Assembly: GCA_033584155.1 (NCBI GenBank)
Contig: CP138355.1
Location: forward strand, 248,001 to 312,000
Source of the DNA: Candidatus Electrothrix scaldis
GTDB lineage: Bacteria > Desulfobacterota > Desulfobulbia > Desulfobulbales > Desulfobulbaceae
DNA length: 64,000 nt
Reading direction: 5' to 3'
Position 1 is the first letter of the stretch, and each line of letters opens with the position of its first letter. The notes below the pieces were generated by a model. The model was not told the DNA's origin. It did not search any database and saw only the letters and a list, made by a program, of their open reading frames with translations. Shown here piece after piece: positions 7,794 to 16,304 of this stretch. The translations under genes were made by a program, and so were the position numbers.

Positions 7794-8828
7794 ATGAAGA
7801 AAGCGTTGTTTGTTGCAGCTTGTATGCTGCTGGCTTCTGATGTTTGGGCAGGGGGAAGAGACTTTGTCTCTATTGTGGGATCCTCCACGGTATATCCCTT
7901 TGCCACAACTGTGGCGGAACGATTCGGCAAGACCAGTTCCTTCAAGACTCCCAAAATCGAATCAACCGGTTCCGGTGGTGGTATGAAGCTGTTCTGTGCC
8001 GGTGCTGGCATTGACACCCCGGATGTCACCAACTGCTCCCGCAGAATTAAAAAATCCGAATACGATACCTGCATGACAAGCGGCGTAAAGGAAATCGTTG
8101 AGGTAAAGATTGGTTATGACGGAATAGTCCTGGCCAACTCTAAAAAAGCAGAGCGCTTTAAACTGAGCAAAAAAGACATCTACCTTGCCTTGGCTCGTTC
8201 CGTACCGGATCCCAAGGGAAGCCAAACCTTTGTTGATAACCCCTACAAAACCTGGAAAGAAGTCAACGCTTCCTTACCTGAGGTAAAAATTGAGGTTATG
8301 GGACCTCCTCCCACCTCCGGTACCCGCGATGCCTTTGATGAATTAGCAATGGAAGGCGGTTGCAAGACTTTTCCCTGGATTAAGGACCTGAAAAAAAGCG
8401 ATAAGAAGCAGTTCAAATCCGTTTGCCAGGCTCTGCGTGAAGATGGCGCCTATATTGAGGCTGGTGAAAACGATAACCTGATCGTGCAGAAGCTGGAAGC
8501 TAATCCCAACTCCCTGGGTATCTTCGGTTTCAGCTACCTGGATCAGAATGCAGATAAAATTCAGGGTGCCATTGTTGATGGTATAGAGCCTGATTTTGAC
8601 CATATCGCAGACGGAAGCTATTCTATTTCCCGTCCGCTGTATATGTACGTGAAAAAAGCCCATGTCGGCTCAGTGCCTGGTTTGGAAGAATTTTTGGCGG
8701 AGTTTACCAGTGATCGTGCTTGGGGTGATGAGGGATATCTTTCTGAAAAGGGCCTTATTCCCATGCCAGAAGAAGAACGTGCTCAGGTCGAAAAAGCTGT
8801 CAAGCAATTGACGCCATTGCAGTTGTAA
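7794..8828 (+). CDS. pstS: Periplasmic phosphate-binding protein PstS family
   Basis: The protein has 344 residues with a signal peptide (MKKALFVAACMLLASDVWAG). The mature start, DFVSIVGSSTVYPFA, is the phosphate-binding loop of PstS/SphX proteins. STGSGGGMKLFCAG and PTSGTRDAF supply further phosphate-contacting Ser, Gly and Arg residues. It captures inorganic phosphate in the periplasm and delivers it to the permease. The start is backed by a strong TAAGGAGA Shine-Dalgarno 5 bases before the ATG. It lies between pstA and pstB, an unusual order, since pstS normally leads the operon. Confidence 0.9.
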   Translation: MKKALFVAACMLLASDVWAGGRDFVSIVGSSTVYPFATTVAERFGKTSSFKTPKIESTGSGGGMKLFCAGAGIDTPDVTNCSRRIKKSEYDTCMTSGVKEIVEVKIGYDGIVLANSKKAERFKLSKKDIYLALARSVPDPKGSQTFVDNPYKTWKEVNASLPEVKIEVMGPPPTSGTRDAFDELAMEGGCKTFPWIKDLKKSDKKQFKSVCQALREDGAYIEAGENDNLIVQKLEANPNSLGIFGFSYLDQNADKIQGAIVDGIEPDFDHIADGSYSISRPLYMYVKKAHVGSVPGLEEFLAEFTSDRAWGDEGYLSEKGLIPMPEEERAQVEKAVKQLTPLQL

Positions 8829-8857
8829 CATTACCTGCAAGCTGTTAGAAATAATCC

Positions 8858-8895
8858 TTGTTATGCATAACAAAGCATCCGGAAGAGTATTCCGG
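8858..8895 (+). other. Palindrome and small hairpin before pstB
   Basis: A perfect 16-base palindrome TTGTTATGCATAACAA lies at 8858-8873. A hairpin CCGGAA/TTCCGG (8879-8884 and 8890-8895, 5-base loop) follows it. They occupy most of the pstS-pstB gap and could be an operator or an RNA-processing site. No role can be assigned from sequence alone. Confidence 0.4.
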
Positions 8896-8912
8896 CGGTT
8901 TGAGGAATCGAT

Positions 8913-9839
8913 ATGATCACCGCAGAACATACGTCCACGATGAACAAAAAAGTACCCTACCTTGTCGACTACGGAGAGAAAGAGCGAGATCTCCTCGCCA
9001 CCTCATCTGTCCTTGCCAGCGGTAATACTCTCTCAGAGGGTGAGGCTATAACCGATGAAACCGTCGGCGAGCCCTTTGTTGATACCCCCCGCATGACCTG
9101 TCGAGGGGTTGACGTCTGGTACGGCGACAAACAAGCCATTATGGACGTAAATATTGACATCGGCGAAAATGAAGTCCTCGCCATGATCGGCCCGTCTGGC
9201 TGCGGTAAATCAACGTTCCTCCGCTGTCTAAACAGGATGAATGATACAATTCCTGTTTGTCGGGTCACAGGCGATATCATCCTGGACAGCATGAATATCT
9301 ACGACAAGAACATAGACGTCGTACCTCTTCGGGCTCAGGTAGGTATGGTCTTTCAGAAACCAAACCCCTTCCCCAAGTCCATCTACGATAATATTGCTTA
9401 CGGCCCAAAGATTCACGGACTTGTCGAAAACAGGACAGAACTTGATGAAGTTGTCGAGTACTCTCTGACCAAGGCTGGGCTCTGGGATGAGGTAAAAGAT
9501 CGACTTGACCAGCCAGGAACCGGTCTCTCTGGTGGCCAGCAGCAACGCCTTTGCATCGCACGCGCCATTGCTGTCCGACCGGAGGTCATCCTGATGGACG
9601 AACCTTGCTCAGCATTGGACCCGATTGCTACAGCCACGGTTGAAGATCTGATCGACGAACTGCGAGGACAATACACCATTGTCATAGTGACCCATAATAT
9701 GCAGCAGGCCGCACGAGTATCCCAGCGTACCGCCTATTTTCATCTTGGTCGATTGATTGAAGTTGGTATTACGGATCAGCTCTTTACCAACCCAAGACAT
9801 CGCTTAACCGAAGATTATATCACTGGTCGCTTCGGCTGA
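8913..9839 (+). CDS. pstB: Phosphate ABC transporter ATP-binding protein PstB
   Basis: This 308-residue ABC ATPase has Walker [10 protein letters not shown], the PstB-typical [10 protein letters not shown], a Q-loop [14 protein letters not shown], the ABC signature LSGGQQQR, Walker [14 protein letters not shown], and the switch His in VTHNMQQA. It powers phosphate import through the Pst permease on the cytoplasmic face. It carries an N-terminal extension of about 60 residues beyond the usual start ([11 protein letters not shown]). An internal ATG at 8941 is possible, but TGAGGAA before 8913 supports the longer form. It lies 84 bases after pstS and 12 bases before arsC. Confidence 0.92.
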   Translation: MITAEHTSTMNKKVPYLVDYGEKERDLLATSSVLASGNTLSEGEAITDETVGEPFVDTPRMTCRGVDVWYGDKQAIMDVNIDIGENEVLAMIGPSGCGKSTFLRCLNRMNDTIPVCRVTGDIILDSMNIYDKNIDVVPLRAQVGMVFQKPNPFPKSIYDNIAYGPKIHGLVENRTELDEVVEYSLTKAGLWDEVKDRLDQPGTGLSGGQQQRLCIARAIAVRPEVILMDEPCSALDPIATATVEDLIDELRGQYTIVIVTHNMQQAARVSQRTAYFHLGRLIEVGITDQLFTNPRHRLTEDYITGRFG

Positions 9840-9851
9840 TTTACTTCAAAT

Positions 9852-10298
9852 ATGACAAAAAAATATTCGGTTCTCTTCGTCTGCATCCACAATTCTGCGC
9901 GTAGCCAAATGGCAGAAGCTTTCTTACGCCAAATCGGTGGAAATTCGTTCACAGCAGCAAGTGCTGGTCTGGAGGCCGGAGTCCTCAACCCCCTGGTTAT
10001 AGGGGTTATGGGGGAAATTGGCCTTGACATACGAAATCAATCCACCGATACTGTAAAGGACATTATTGATCAAAAAAGCCAATTCGATTATGTCATTACG
10101 GTTTGCGATGCCGCCAATGCACAACGTTGTCCTCTGATTCCAGGGACCATGCATACATTGCATTGGGGTTTTGATGATCCGGCAACAGTATCTGGTGATG
10201 CTCAAGAAAAAGTAGCACAGATACGAGTCATTCGGGATCAGATTCGAGAACAGGTTTGCGATTTTGTCCAGAGTTTTGGTTTACCTATTACTCCATAG
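9852..10298 (+). CDS. arsC: Arsenate reductase, thioredoxin-coupled low-molecular-weight phosphatase type
   Basis: The 148-residue protein begins KYSVLFVCIHNSARSQMAEA, the CX5R phosphate/arsenate loop plus the SQMAEA helix typical of ArsC. A second Cys pair appears in VCDAANAQRCPL, as in thioredoxin-dependent arsenate reductases that form a disulfide cascade. It would reduce arsenate, taken up by the phosphate importer, to arsenite. No arsenite efflux pump or ArsR regulator is nearby. It lies 12 bases after pstB and probably depends on translational coupling, since no good Shine-Dalgarno is visible. A protein phosphatase role is the main alternative. Confidence 0.82.
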   Translation: MTKKYSVLFVCIHNSARSQMAEAFLRQIGGNSFTAASAGLEAGVLNPLVIGVMGEIGLDIRNQSTDTVKDIIDQKSQFDYVITVCDAANAQRCPLIPGTMHTLHWGFDDPATVSGDAQEKVAQIRVIRDQIREQVCDFVQSFGLPITP

Positions 10299-10442
10299 CT
10301 GGTCTGGCAAAAAACAGCTGTCTCGATAATATTCCACTGAGCATATCTGCTCGAACATGTTTTTTAATCAGCCTCCTCCGCTCACAGAAGAAAGGGATTG
10401 GCTGTATTTAATACAAAAAAAGAAGGAACGGAGAAAGAGAGA

Positions 10443-11585
10443 ATGAAAAAATATTACTCAACAGGTGCAATCACCATGGCTGTTGGCGCAATGCTCCTGG
10501 GCGCTACTGTATCAGCCTCAGCCCTTGAAGTCAAATCAGGCAATGATAACGTAAGCCTGAAACTCTACGGTCATATCAACAGGGCGGTTATGTCTGTTGA
10601 TGATGGTAACGACAGCAAGGTCTTCCATGTTGACAATACCCACTCTGAGAGTCGGGTTGGCCTGAAAGGAAAGGTAAAAGCTTCTGACAACCTGACCATC
10701 GGTGCTGATGTTGAGGTACAATGGCAGGCCAACCCCTCTGAGCAGGTCTCTATGGATGAAGAGAGCATCTCGGCTGAGCTCAAAGAGCGTAAGATGGAAG
10801 TTTACTTCGATTTCAGCAATATCGGAAAGGTTTCTCTCGGAACAGGTAAAATGGCTTCTGATGAGACTTCTGAGGTGGACCTCTCCGGTACTGCCTTGGC
10901 TGGCAACTCAGGTATGGCTGATGCCGGTGGTGGTTTCGCCTTTTATGATAATAATCCAGCTGTGGTTGCAGAGGGTGAGGAAGCTGAAAGCATCACCATC
11001 AAAAATGTATTTGATCAGATGGATGGCTTAAGCAAAAAGGACCGTGTACGCTACGACACCCCAAAATTTGCTGGTTTCTCCCTCGGCGTATCTTCCGGTG
11101 AAAAAGAAATGGCTGACGCAGCACTCGTATACTCTGGCGAGTTTGCCGGTGGTACCAAACTGAAAGCCGCTGTAGCCTACTCTGATCCGGGCAATGGCAA
11201 GGATTACACTCAGATTAATGGTTCTGCTTCTCTCCTGCTTGGTTTTGGCCTCAACTTCACTGTTGCTGGTGGTACCCGCGATTTGGATGATATGCCTGCT
11301 GGTGGTGATGATCCGACCTTTATGTACGGCAAGATTGGTTACAAGGCCAAAATCTTCCCTGCTGGTTCGACTGCCTGCTCCTTTGACTACGGTGTATTCG
11401 AGAATATTGAGAACCAGGATACCGAAGAAGAAGGTACAGCTTTTGGTGTACAGGTTGTACAGAAATTCTCTGATTACAATACCGAGCTGTTTGCTGCGTA
11501 TCGTAATTTTGAGCTCGAAGACAATTCCAGCTCTGATTACGAGGCAATCACCTTAGCTATGGCCGGTGCTCGGGTAAAATTCTAA
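10443..11585 (+). CDS. Outer-membrane porin (general Gram-negative type)
   Basis: A signal peptide (MKKYYSTGAITMAVGAMLLG...ASA) precedes a mature protein starting LEVKSGNDNVSLKLYGHINRAV. This is followed by HSESRVGLKGKVKASDNLTIG, the start typical of trimeric 16-strand porins. The C-terminus ends in AMAGARVKF, with the terminal Phe used for barrel insertion. The mature part is acidic, and alternating strands are visible throughout. The start at 10443 is chosen over 10398 because the signal peptide begins there. As the last gene of the pst operon, it probably provides phosphate or anion diffusion across the outer membrane. A strong terminator follows. Confidence 0.8.
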   Translation: MKKYYSTGAITMAVGAMLLGATVSASALEVKSGNDNVSLKLYGHINRAVMSVDDGNDSKVFHVDNTHSESRVGLKGKVKASDNLTIGADVEVQWQANPSEQVSMDEESISAELKERKMEVYFDFSNIGKVSLGTGKMASDETSEVDLSGTALAGNSGMADAGGGFAFYDNNPAVVAEGEEAESITIKNVFDQMDGLSKKDRVRYDTPKFAGFSLGVSSGEKEMADAALVYSGEFAGGTKLKAAVAYSDPGNGKDYTQINGSASLLLGFGLNFTVAGGTRDLDDMPAGGDDPTFMYGKIGYKAKIFPAGSTACSFDYGVFENIENQDTEEEGTAFGVQVVQKFSDYNTELFAAYRNFELEDNSSSDYEAITLAMAGARVKF

Positions 11586-11619
11586 TCCTGAGTTTCTGTA
11601 GCTATTGTTGAGTGTTGAG

Positions 11620-11654
11620 AAGGGGTGTTCTGCAAGAATATCCCTTCCTTTTTT
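11620..11654 (+). terminator. Intrinsic terminator after the porin gene
   Basis: A 12-base-pair stem (11620-11631 with 11635-11646, two G-T pairs) with a 3-base loop is followed by CCTTTTTT. It ends the pst-arsC-porin transcript just before the convergent molybdopterin oxidoreductase gene. Confidence 0.8.
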
Positions 11655-11665
11655 GCCAGCGCCTC

Positions 11666-14458
11666 TCACACCTTTTCAATTCGCGTTTTGATGTACTTCA
11701 GTGGCGGGGTACCCGACCAGGTACAGGCTACATTGGGCGGCAGCAAAACATTGGTATTGAAGCCCCCAATCTGCGGATACTTCGGATCACCTTCCAGGCC
11801 GTATTTCCCACCAAATCCTCCAGCTGTTGCTAAAACCCCCTGCCGAATTCCCCAAGTCACCTGAGCCCTTGCTGTGGCTTCTCCCCAGGGAGAAGAAATC
11901 AGCACCTTATCCCCATCAGTAATATTGAGCTGCCGAGCATCCTGATAATTGATCCAGACCGGATTGGAGCCATATTTTTTCATCAAGGCCGCGTTCCAAT
12001 TGGTTGAACAATGCTCATGCTCGTTTATCCTGAAATACCCTATAATCATGGGGTATTTATGATCAGGCTGAAGCTCAGGCCAATCCACGAAGGGAGGAAT
12101 ATAGTCAGGCAGGGCATTGAGTCCGCTCTCTTTCGCCACTGGATTGATAAAATTATACTTCCCCGTCACCGTGTGCCCTGACGATCCATATCCAGCTGGC
12201 GGATTAAACGAACCCCACTCCCGGTACTTATAAAATTGCTGCGAATCCGTCACAAAATAGCCGCTTTCACGCAACAGATCCAACGTAATCCCCATACCTC
12301 GAAGCTGATTCTTCATATACTCTTCTTCAGTCTTCCAGGGAAAATACTCACCATAGCCAAGACGCTCCGCCAGCCCAGTAAAAATGTCCACCACAGATCG
12401 GGAATCGTACAGCGGAGCAATGGCCCTCTGCCCCAAAGAGAGAAAGGATTCATACATCCAATCTGATATCACCCGGCTCTGTTCAAGATAGGTACAATCC
12501 GGCAGGATGACATCACAAAGCTCTGTGGTATTGCTCATGAAGCAATCAATGGCGCAGGAAAACTCCAATTGCCGCATAGCATGACGGGTTGAGGGTTCGG
12601 AGCCATCGGACATAACGGGGTTACCGAAATAACAGAGCATGGCCTTGAGTCGCCCGGCCTGAACATCCTCTTCAAAATAGGCAGGAATCCATCCCTGCCA
12701 AAGTTTGCTGTTATTCAGCTTGAATTTTTCTGCATTATTGGGCGGACTTTTTTGCTCATCCCCCCAGGGAGAAGAGAGCTTCCGCTTGCTAACCAAGCTG
12801 GGGCCCCCAGGAGCGTCAAAGCTCCCAACAAGGGCGTTCAAGGCTTGAATAGCCTGGGTCGCATGCACAGCATTAGGGACCTGGGCCACACCAGTCCAGG
12901 ACAAGACCCCAACAGAGGGGGCCGCAGCGGCAAATTCCCTAGCCAGACGCTCAATGGTCGCAGCAGGCACCCCGCAAATACCTTCGGCCCAAAAAGGCGT
13001 ACGCAGAATGCCATCCTCCTCGCCAAGTAGGCGTCTCTTCAAGGCGGCAAAACCATAGCACCACTCCTTAACAAATTCCTTATCATAGAGCCCCTCCGTG
13101 ACTAACACATAGGCCATTGCCAGAGCCATTGCTCCGTCGGTTCCCGGAAGAATAGATATCCATTCAGTAGATGCTTCTGCGGTTTCGCTTTGGCGGGGAT
13201 CCACGGTGACCAGCTTGGCGCCCCGCTTTATAGCCTGCTTCAGCAAAGCCAGCTTCCGTTGCCCGGCAGAGGTTACCAATTCATTGATACCGAAAAGCAA
13301 AATGAATTCAGAATGGGCATAATCAATCCACGGACGTTTATCATTCAGGCAATGCTCATTGGCCATGCGGTTGGGATTATCACACATCTGGCGATGGGTG
13401 GTCTTATTCGGGGTGCCATAGGCTGCCATCACCGCATCATGGCACCAGCTATTAAAATCATTCCCCTGGTGAAACCCCACGGTTTTGGGATCAAAACTTT
13501 TCAGGCGGGCAGAAGTCAGATCCAGTGCTTCGTCCCACGACGCCTTTCTGAAGCGACCATTTTCCCGGATCAGAGGCGTCTTGAGACGATAGGCGGAATA
13601 GGTGTTTTTATGGGCATTGGCGCCCTTGATGCAGAGTCACCCACCGCCCTTAGGGTCACCAACCAAGCCACTGAGACCGGTGATCACCTGATCCTTCACC
13701 TTGACCTCCTGGCCGCAGAGTCCGGCGCAGATATAACAATGGGTCTTGATTGACTGAGTTCCTCTCTCAATTTCCTGGTGCTCTTCCCTTGGGGATAAGG
13801 TCCGTGACCAGGAGTTAAGATCCAGAACCATCAGGGCCTGAGCAAGCGGTTCCAGGTCTGTACTGTTCATGCCTGTTCGAGCCGCTTCAAGTACAGCTAG
13901 GGTCAAATCCGCCAAACTCTGGTACCATTCTGTCTGCGCGGCAGAATGCAGCATCTCACAAAAAGCACCTGCCCATCCCAGCTGCTGAACCAGAAAGTCT
14001 TGCTGCTGTTGTTCTGTTCCTTGCTGGCCAGCCAGATGGGCCATGAATTCCAGCTCAACCGCGATATGATCGTCCAGATCCGGGTAGGCAAGGTTCTTAT
14101 GCACTCCACTGTCATAATAAAGCTGGCGAACCTCAAAGACAGGCTTTTGCATAACCAAGGGTTCCTCGCTGACATGACAGGAGGCATAGGGAAACACAGG
14201 ATTCTTACCCGCATTAAGGAAGAGTTCCGCGTATTCATAACGGAGTTCGTTATACATATCCTGTGCTACGTTTCCTTGCAAAGAGGCCAGCAGATTACTC
14301 AAGCTGGAGCGGAACAGGGCCGATGAAGCCCCCCTAGCGGCTTCACGCAATCGGTCAAGGAATGCCTTTGCACGCATTGCCTCAATAAGGGCAAGCGAAA
14401 TTTCATCCTGATACAGGAGAGAAAGAAAACGGTATATAGCTGCGTTTACGTTATGCAT
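11666..14458 (-). CDS. TorD-domain/molybdopterin oxidoreductase fusion with an in-frame TGA
   Basis: Read on the minus strand from ATG 14458, a TorD/DmsD-like chaperone domain (about residues 1-200; PVFPYASCH and the DLDDHIAVELEFMAHL helix) runs into a Mo/W-bisMGD oxidoreductase. That part has a 4Fe-4S motif CYICAGLC at about 241-248 and LCIKG at 275. A TGA at 13639-13637 replaces residue 274, directly before LCIKG. The frame then stays open for 656 more codons, giving 930 in all. The later part has a GNDFNSWCHDA segment, a likely Mo-ligand Cys in RQMCDNPNR, and the C-terminal MopB fold (EHEHCSTNWNA, CTWSGTPPLKY). No signal peptide or partner subunit is present. The TGA is selenocysteine, a nonsense mutation or an error; the cluster still needs both halves. 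The substrate is unknown. Confidence 0.65.
13637..13639 (-). other. In-frame TGA codon inside the molybdopterin oxidoreductase gene
   Basis: The codon lies between GDPKGGG and LCIKG, next to the fourth cysteine of the 4Fe-4S motif. The position normally carries variable residues such as Arg, so a CGA to TGA transition would explain it. A modest hairpin (GGGC, 6-base loop, GCCC) begins 11 bases after the TGA, about where a bacterial SECIS element would lie. It is too weak to prove selenocysteine. Confidence 0.5.
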
Positions 14459-14664
14459 TTGTCCAATCCTTAAACCCTTGGTAAAAATTTCCGGCTTGTT
14501 GACTCTAATTTTCCATGCTATTAATAACTTAAAAAATCAGCACGATATACAAGAGACTTTCTGGTATATCACGCCACATGTTTTTTTGTCAACTTGATTT
14601 TCCTGGTAAAACAGAGGAGTTGCAGGGGCATTCGCAAAGAAATAAGGAAAGAAGAGCAGGATTT

Positions 14665-15177
14665 ATGACAGAGATAATCAAAGCAGGCATACTTTCAGAT
14701 ACCCACCTCAGTCGACCAAGCAGGGAATATATTGATGCTATCCAGCAATGCTTTGCCGACTGCCATGTGATTATCCACGCTGGCGACCTGACGGACATAT
14801 CAGTGCTTGATGTTTTTTCAGACAAGACCGTGTATGCGGTCCACGGCAATTGCTGTGACAGGAACGCCCATACCAGCCTCCCGAGAGAACGCACCTTCCA
14901 GCTCGGTAAATTCACCATAGGCCTGCTGCATGGCTATAGCCTGGGAAGATATGCTGACAGTATAGAATCTGGGTTCTGGAATGTCTTCCCAGAGGCAGAT
15001 TGTGTTATCTACGGTCATACCCACAATCCCGTCTGTAAACACGTAGCAGGGAAGCTCATCATTAATCCGGGAGCCTTTCAGGTCAACAGCTGGTATAGCA
15101 CCCCCGCCCCCTATGTCGTTCTGGAGGCAGGCCAAGAACTCAAAGGGAAAATTTGCGAATATCGCCCTACATCATAA
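14665..15177 (+). CDS. YfcE/MJ0936-family metallophosphoesterase
   Basis: The protein starts MTEIIKAGILSDTHLSRPS; the DTH motif, HAGDLTD, VHGNCD-like VHGNCC, LLHGYSLG and YGHTHNP together give the five metal-binding blocks of calcineurin-like phosphodiesterases. At about 170 residues it fits the compact YfcE/MJ0936 type, which act on phosphodiesters with unknown natural substrates. One usual motif residue is altered: GNCC where GNCD is common. The start at 14665 follows a purine-rich AAGAAGAGCAGG; the open frame back to 14578 has no homology-like content. It is divergent from the oxidoreductase gene. Confidence 0.8.
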   Translation: MTEIIKAGILSDTHLSRPSREYIDAIQQCFADCHVIIHAGDLTDISVLDVFSDKTVYAVHGNCCDRNAHTSLPRERTFQLGKFTIGLLHGYSLGRYADSIESGFWNVFPEADCVIYGHTHNPVCKHVAGKLIINPGAFQVNSWYSTPAPYVVLEAGQELKGKICEYRPTS

Positions 15178-15243
15178 GCTGTCATACGGCATAACCGTAG
15201 CCCTATATCTTACCCCATCATCCCAAGAGAAAAGGAGGATTCT

Positions 15244-16023
15244 ATGGAGTCTCGAAAAATCATCATGGTACTGAGCGCTGCGCTCTGTTTATTGCTAACA
15301 AGCTGCGCACTCATCGGATCAGGAGGAATTTCCACAGCATTGGATAACACCAGCTGGGTGCTGGAACGTCTGCATGACCAACCGGTAATGCAAGGCCGTC
15401 AACTCACGCTTAATTTTGAAAAAGAAAACATTAACGGCTCAGCAGGCTGCAACAGCTATTCCGGGTCATATAGAGGGGATAACGATGGCGCATGGCATAT
15501 CACAAATCTCAGCTTCACAGAGATGGCGTGCAGCCCCAATCAGGTCATGGTGCAGGAGGGACGATTTCTGGACACTCTGCAGGTAGCAACATCCTACGAG
15601 ATTATGGATGATAAATTGACCTTGAAAAACGTGGACCACCAGATTCTGGCCGTCTTTATGGTACCGAAACAAGGTTTACAAGGCACGTCATGGCTGGTAA
15701 CCGAATATGATAGCGGTGCAGGTCTCACCAGTATCATCCCCGGCTCTGACGTCACCGCCACCTTTGGGACTAACGGTCGAGTGATTGGCTCTGCTGGCTG
15801 TAATAGTTATTTTGCTGGCTATACAACCAGTGCTTCCGATATGAGTGTCAAAGTCGCCCAGGTCGGCCTGACTCGCAGGCTCTGTCAACCAGCTGATGCA
15901 ATGATACAGGAAGGCAATTTTATCACAGCATTAAAGTCTGCCAGCAACTATCAGATTGCGGGGCGTTTCCTGACACTGAAGAAAGCAGATGGATCTGTGG
16001 TTATGCGTCTGAAGAGGAATTAA
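15244..16023 (+). CDS. Lipoprotein with two META (HslJ/DUF306) domains
   Basis: A lipoprotein signal peptide ends in LLLTSC, with Cys near residue 21. Two tandem META domains follow. The first contains NTSWVLERL and GSAGCNSYSGSYR (about residues 35-130). The second has GTSWLVTEYD and GSAGCNSYFAGY (about 145-255). HslJ-type META proteins are envelope proteins linked to heat-shock or antibiotic tolerance in E. coli. The exact activity is unknown. An AAAAGGAGG Shine-Dalgarno marks the start. It follows the metallophosphoesterase gene by 66 bases on the same strand. Confidence 0.82.
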   Translation: MESRKIIMVLSAALCLLLTSCALIGSGGISTALDNTSWVLERLHDQPVMQGRQLTLNFEKENINGSAGCNSYSGSYRGDNDGAWHITNLSFTEMACSPNQVMVQEGRFLDTLQVATSYEIMDDKLTLKNVDHQILAVFMVPKQGLQGTSWLVTEYDSGAGLTSIIPGSDVTATFGTNGRVIGSAGCNSYFAGYTTSASDMSVKVAQVGLTRRLCQPADAMIQEGNFITALKSASNYQIAGRFLTLKKADGSVVMRLKRN

Positions 16024-16135
16024 GCCAGGACTGTATCTGTATCTATGGTAGGTTGTTGCTCGGCACTAAACTCGAACTGCTGTGACTGATTTCACCAGAC
16101 AGACTTTTGTACTGGAGACTGAGGAGAAACTGCCG

Positions 16136-16168
16136 GATACGCTCCATGCTCTTTCTTTGGAGCGTATC
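16136..16168. other. Perfect 11-bp hairpin between convergent genes
   Basis: GATACGCTCCA (16136-16146) and TGGAGCGTATC (16158-16168) pair perfectly around an 11-base loop. It sits between the META lipoprotein and the convergent glycosyltransferase-like gene and could end transcription from either side, although no T-tract follows on either strand. Confidence 0.5.
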
Positions 16169-16304
16169 TCCGCATTATAGAATAGACTTGTTCTTTCATA
16201 ACCTTGTTAACTACAACCTGCCCTTCTTCGTTAAAACAGGTAAAACATCTAAACAAATTAGCGTACTATCTCTTAACTAATCATAGAAGAATCAAATTTC
16301 CATG

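Noticed and set aside
14578-14664. Longer N-terminus of the metallophosphoesterase
   Set aside because: The extra residues are not hydrophobic or conserved-looking, and a better start lies at 14665.
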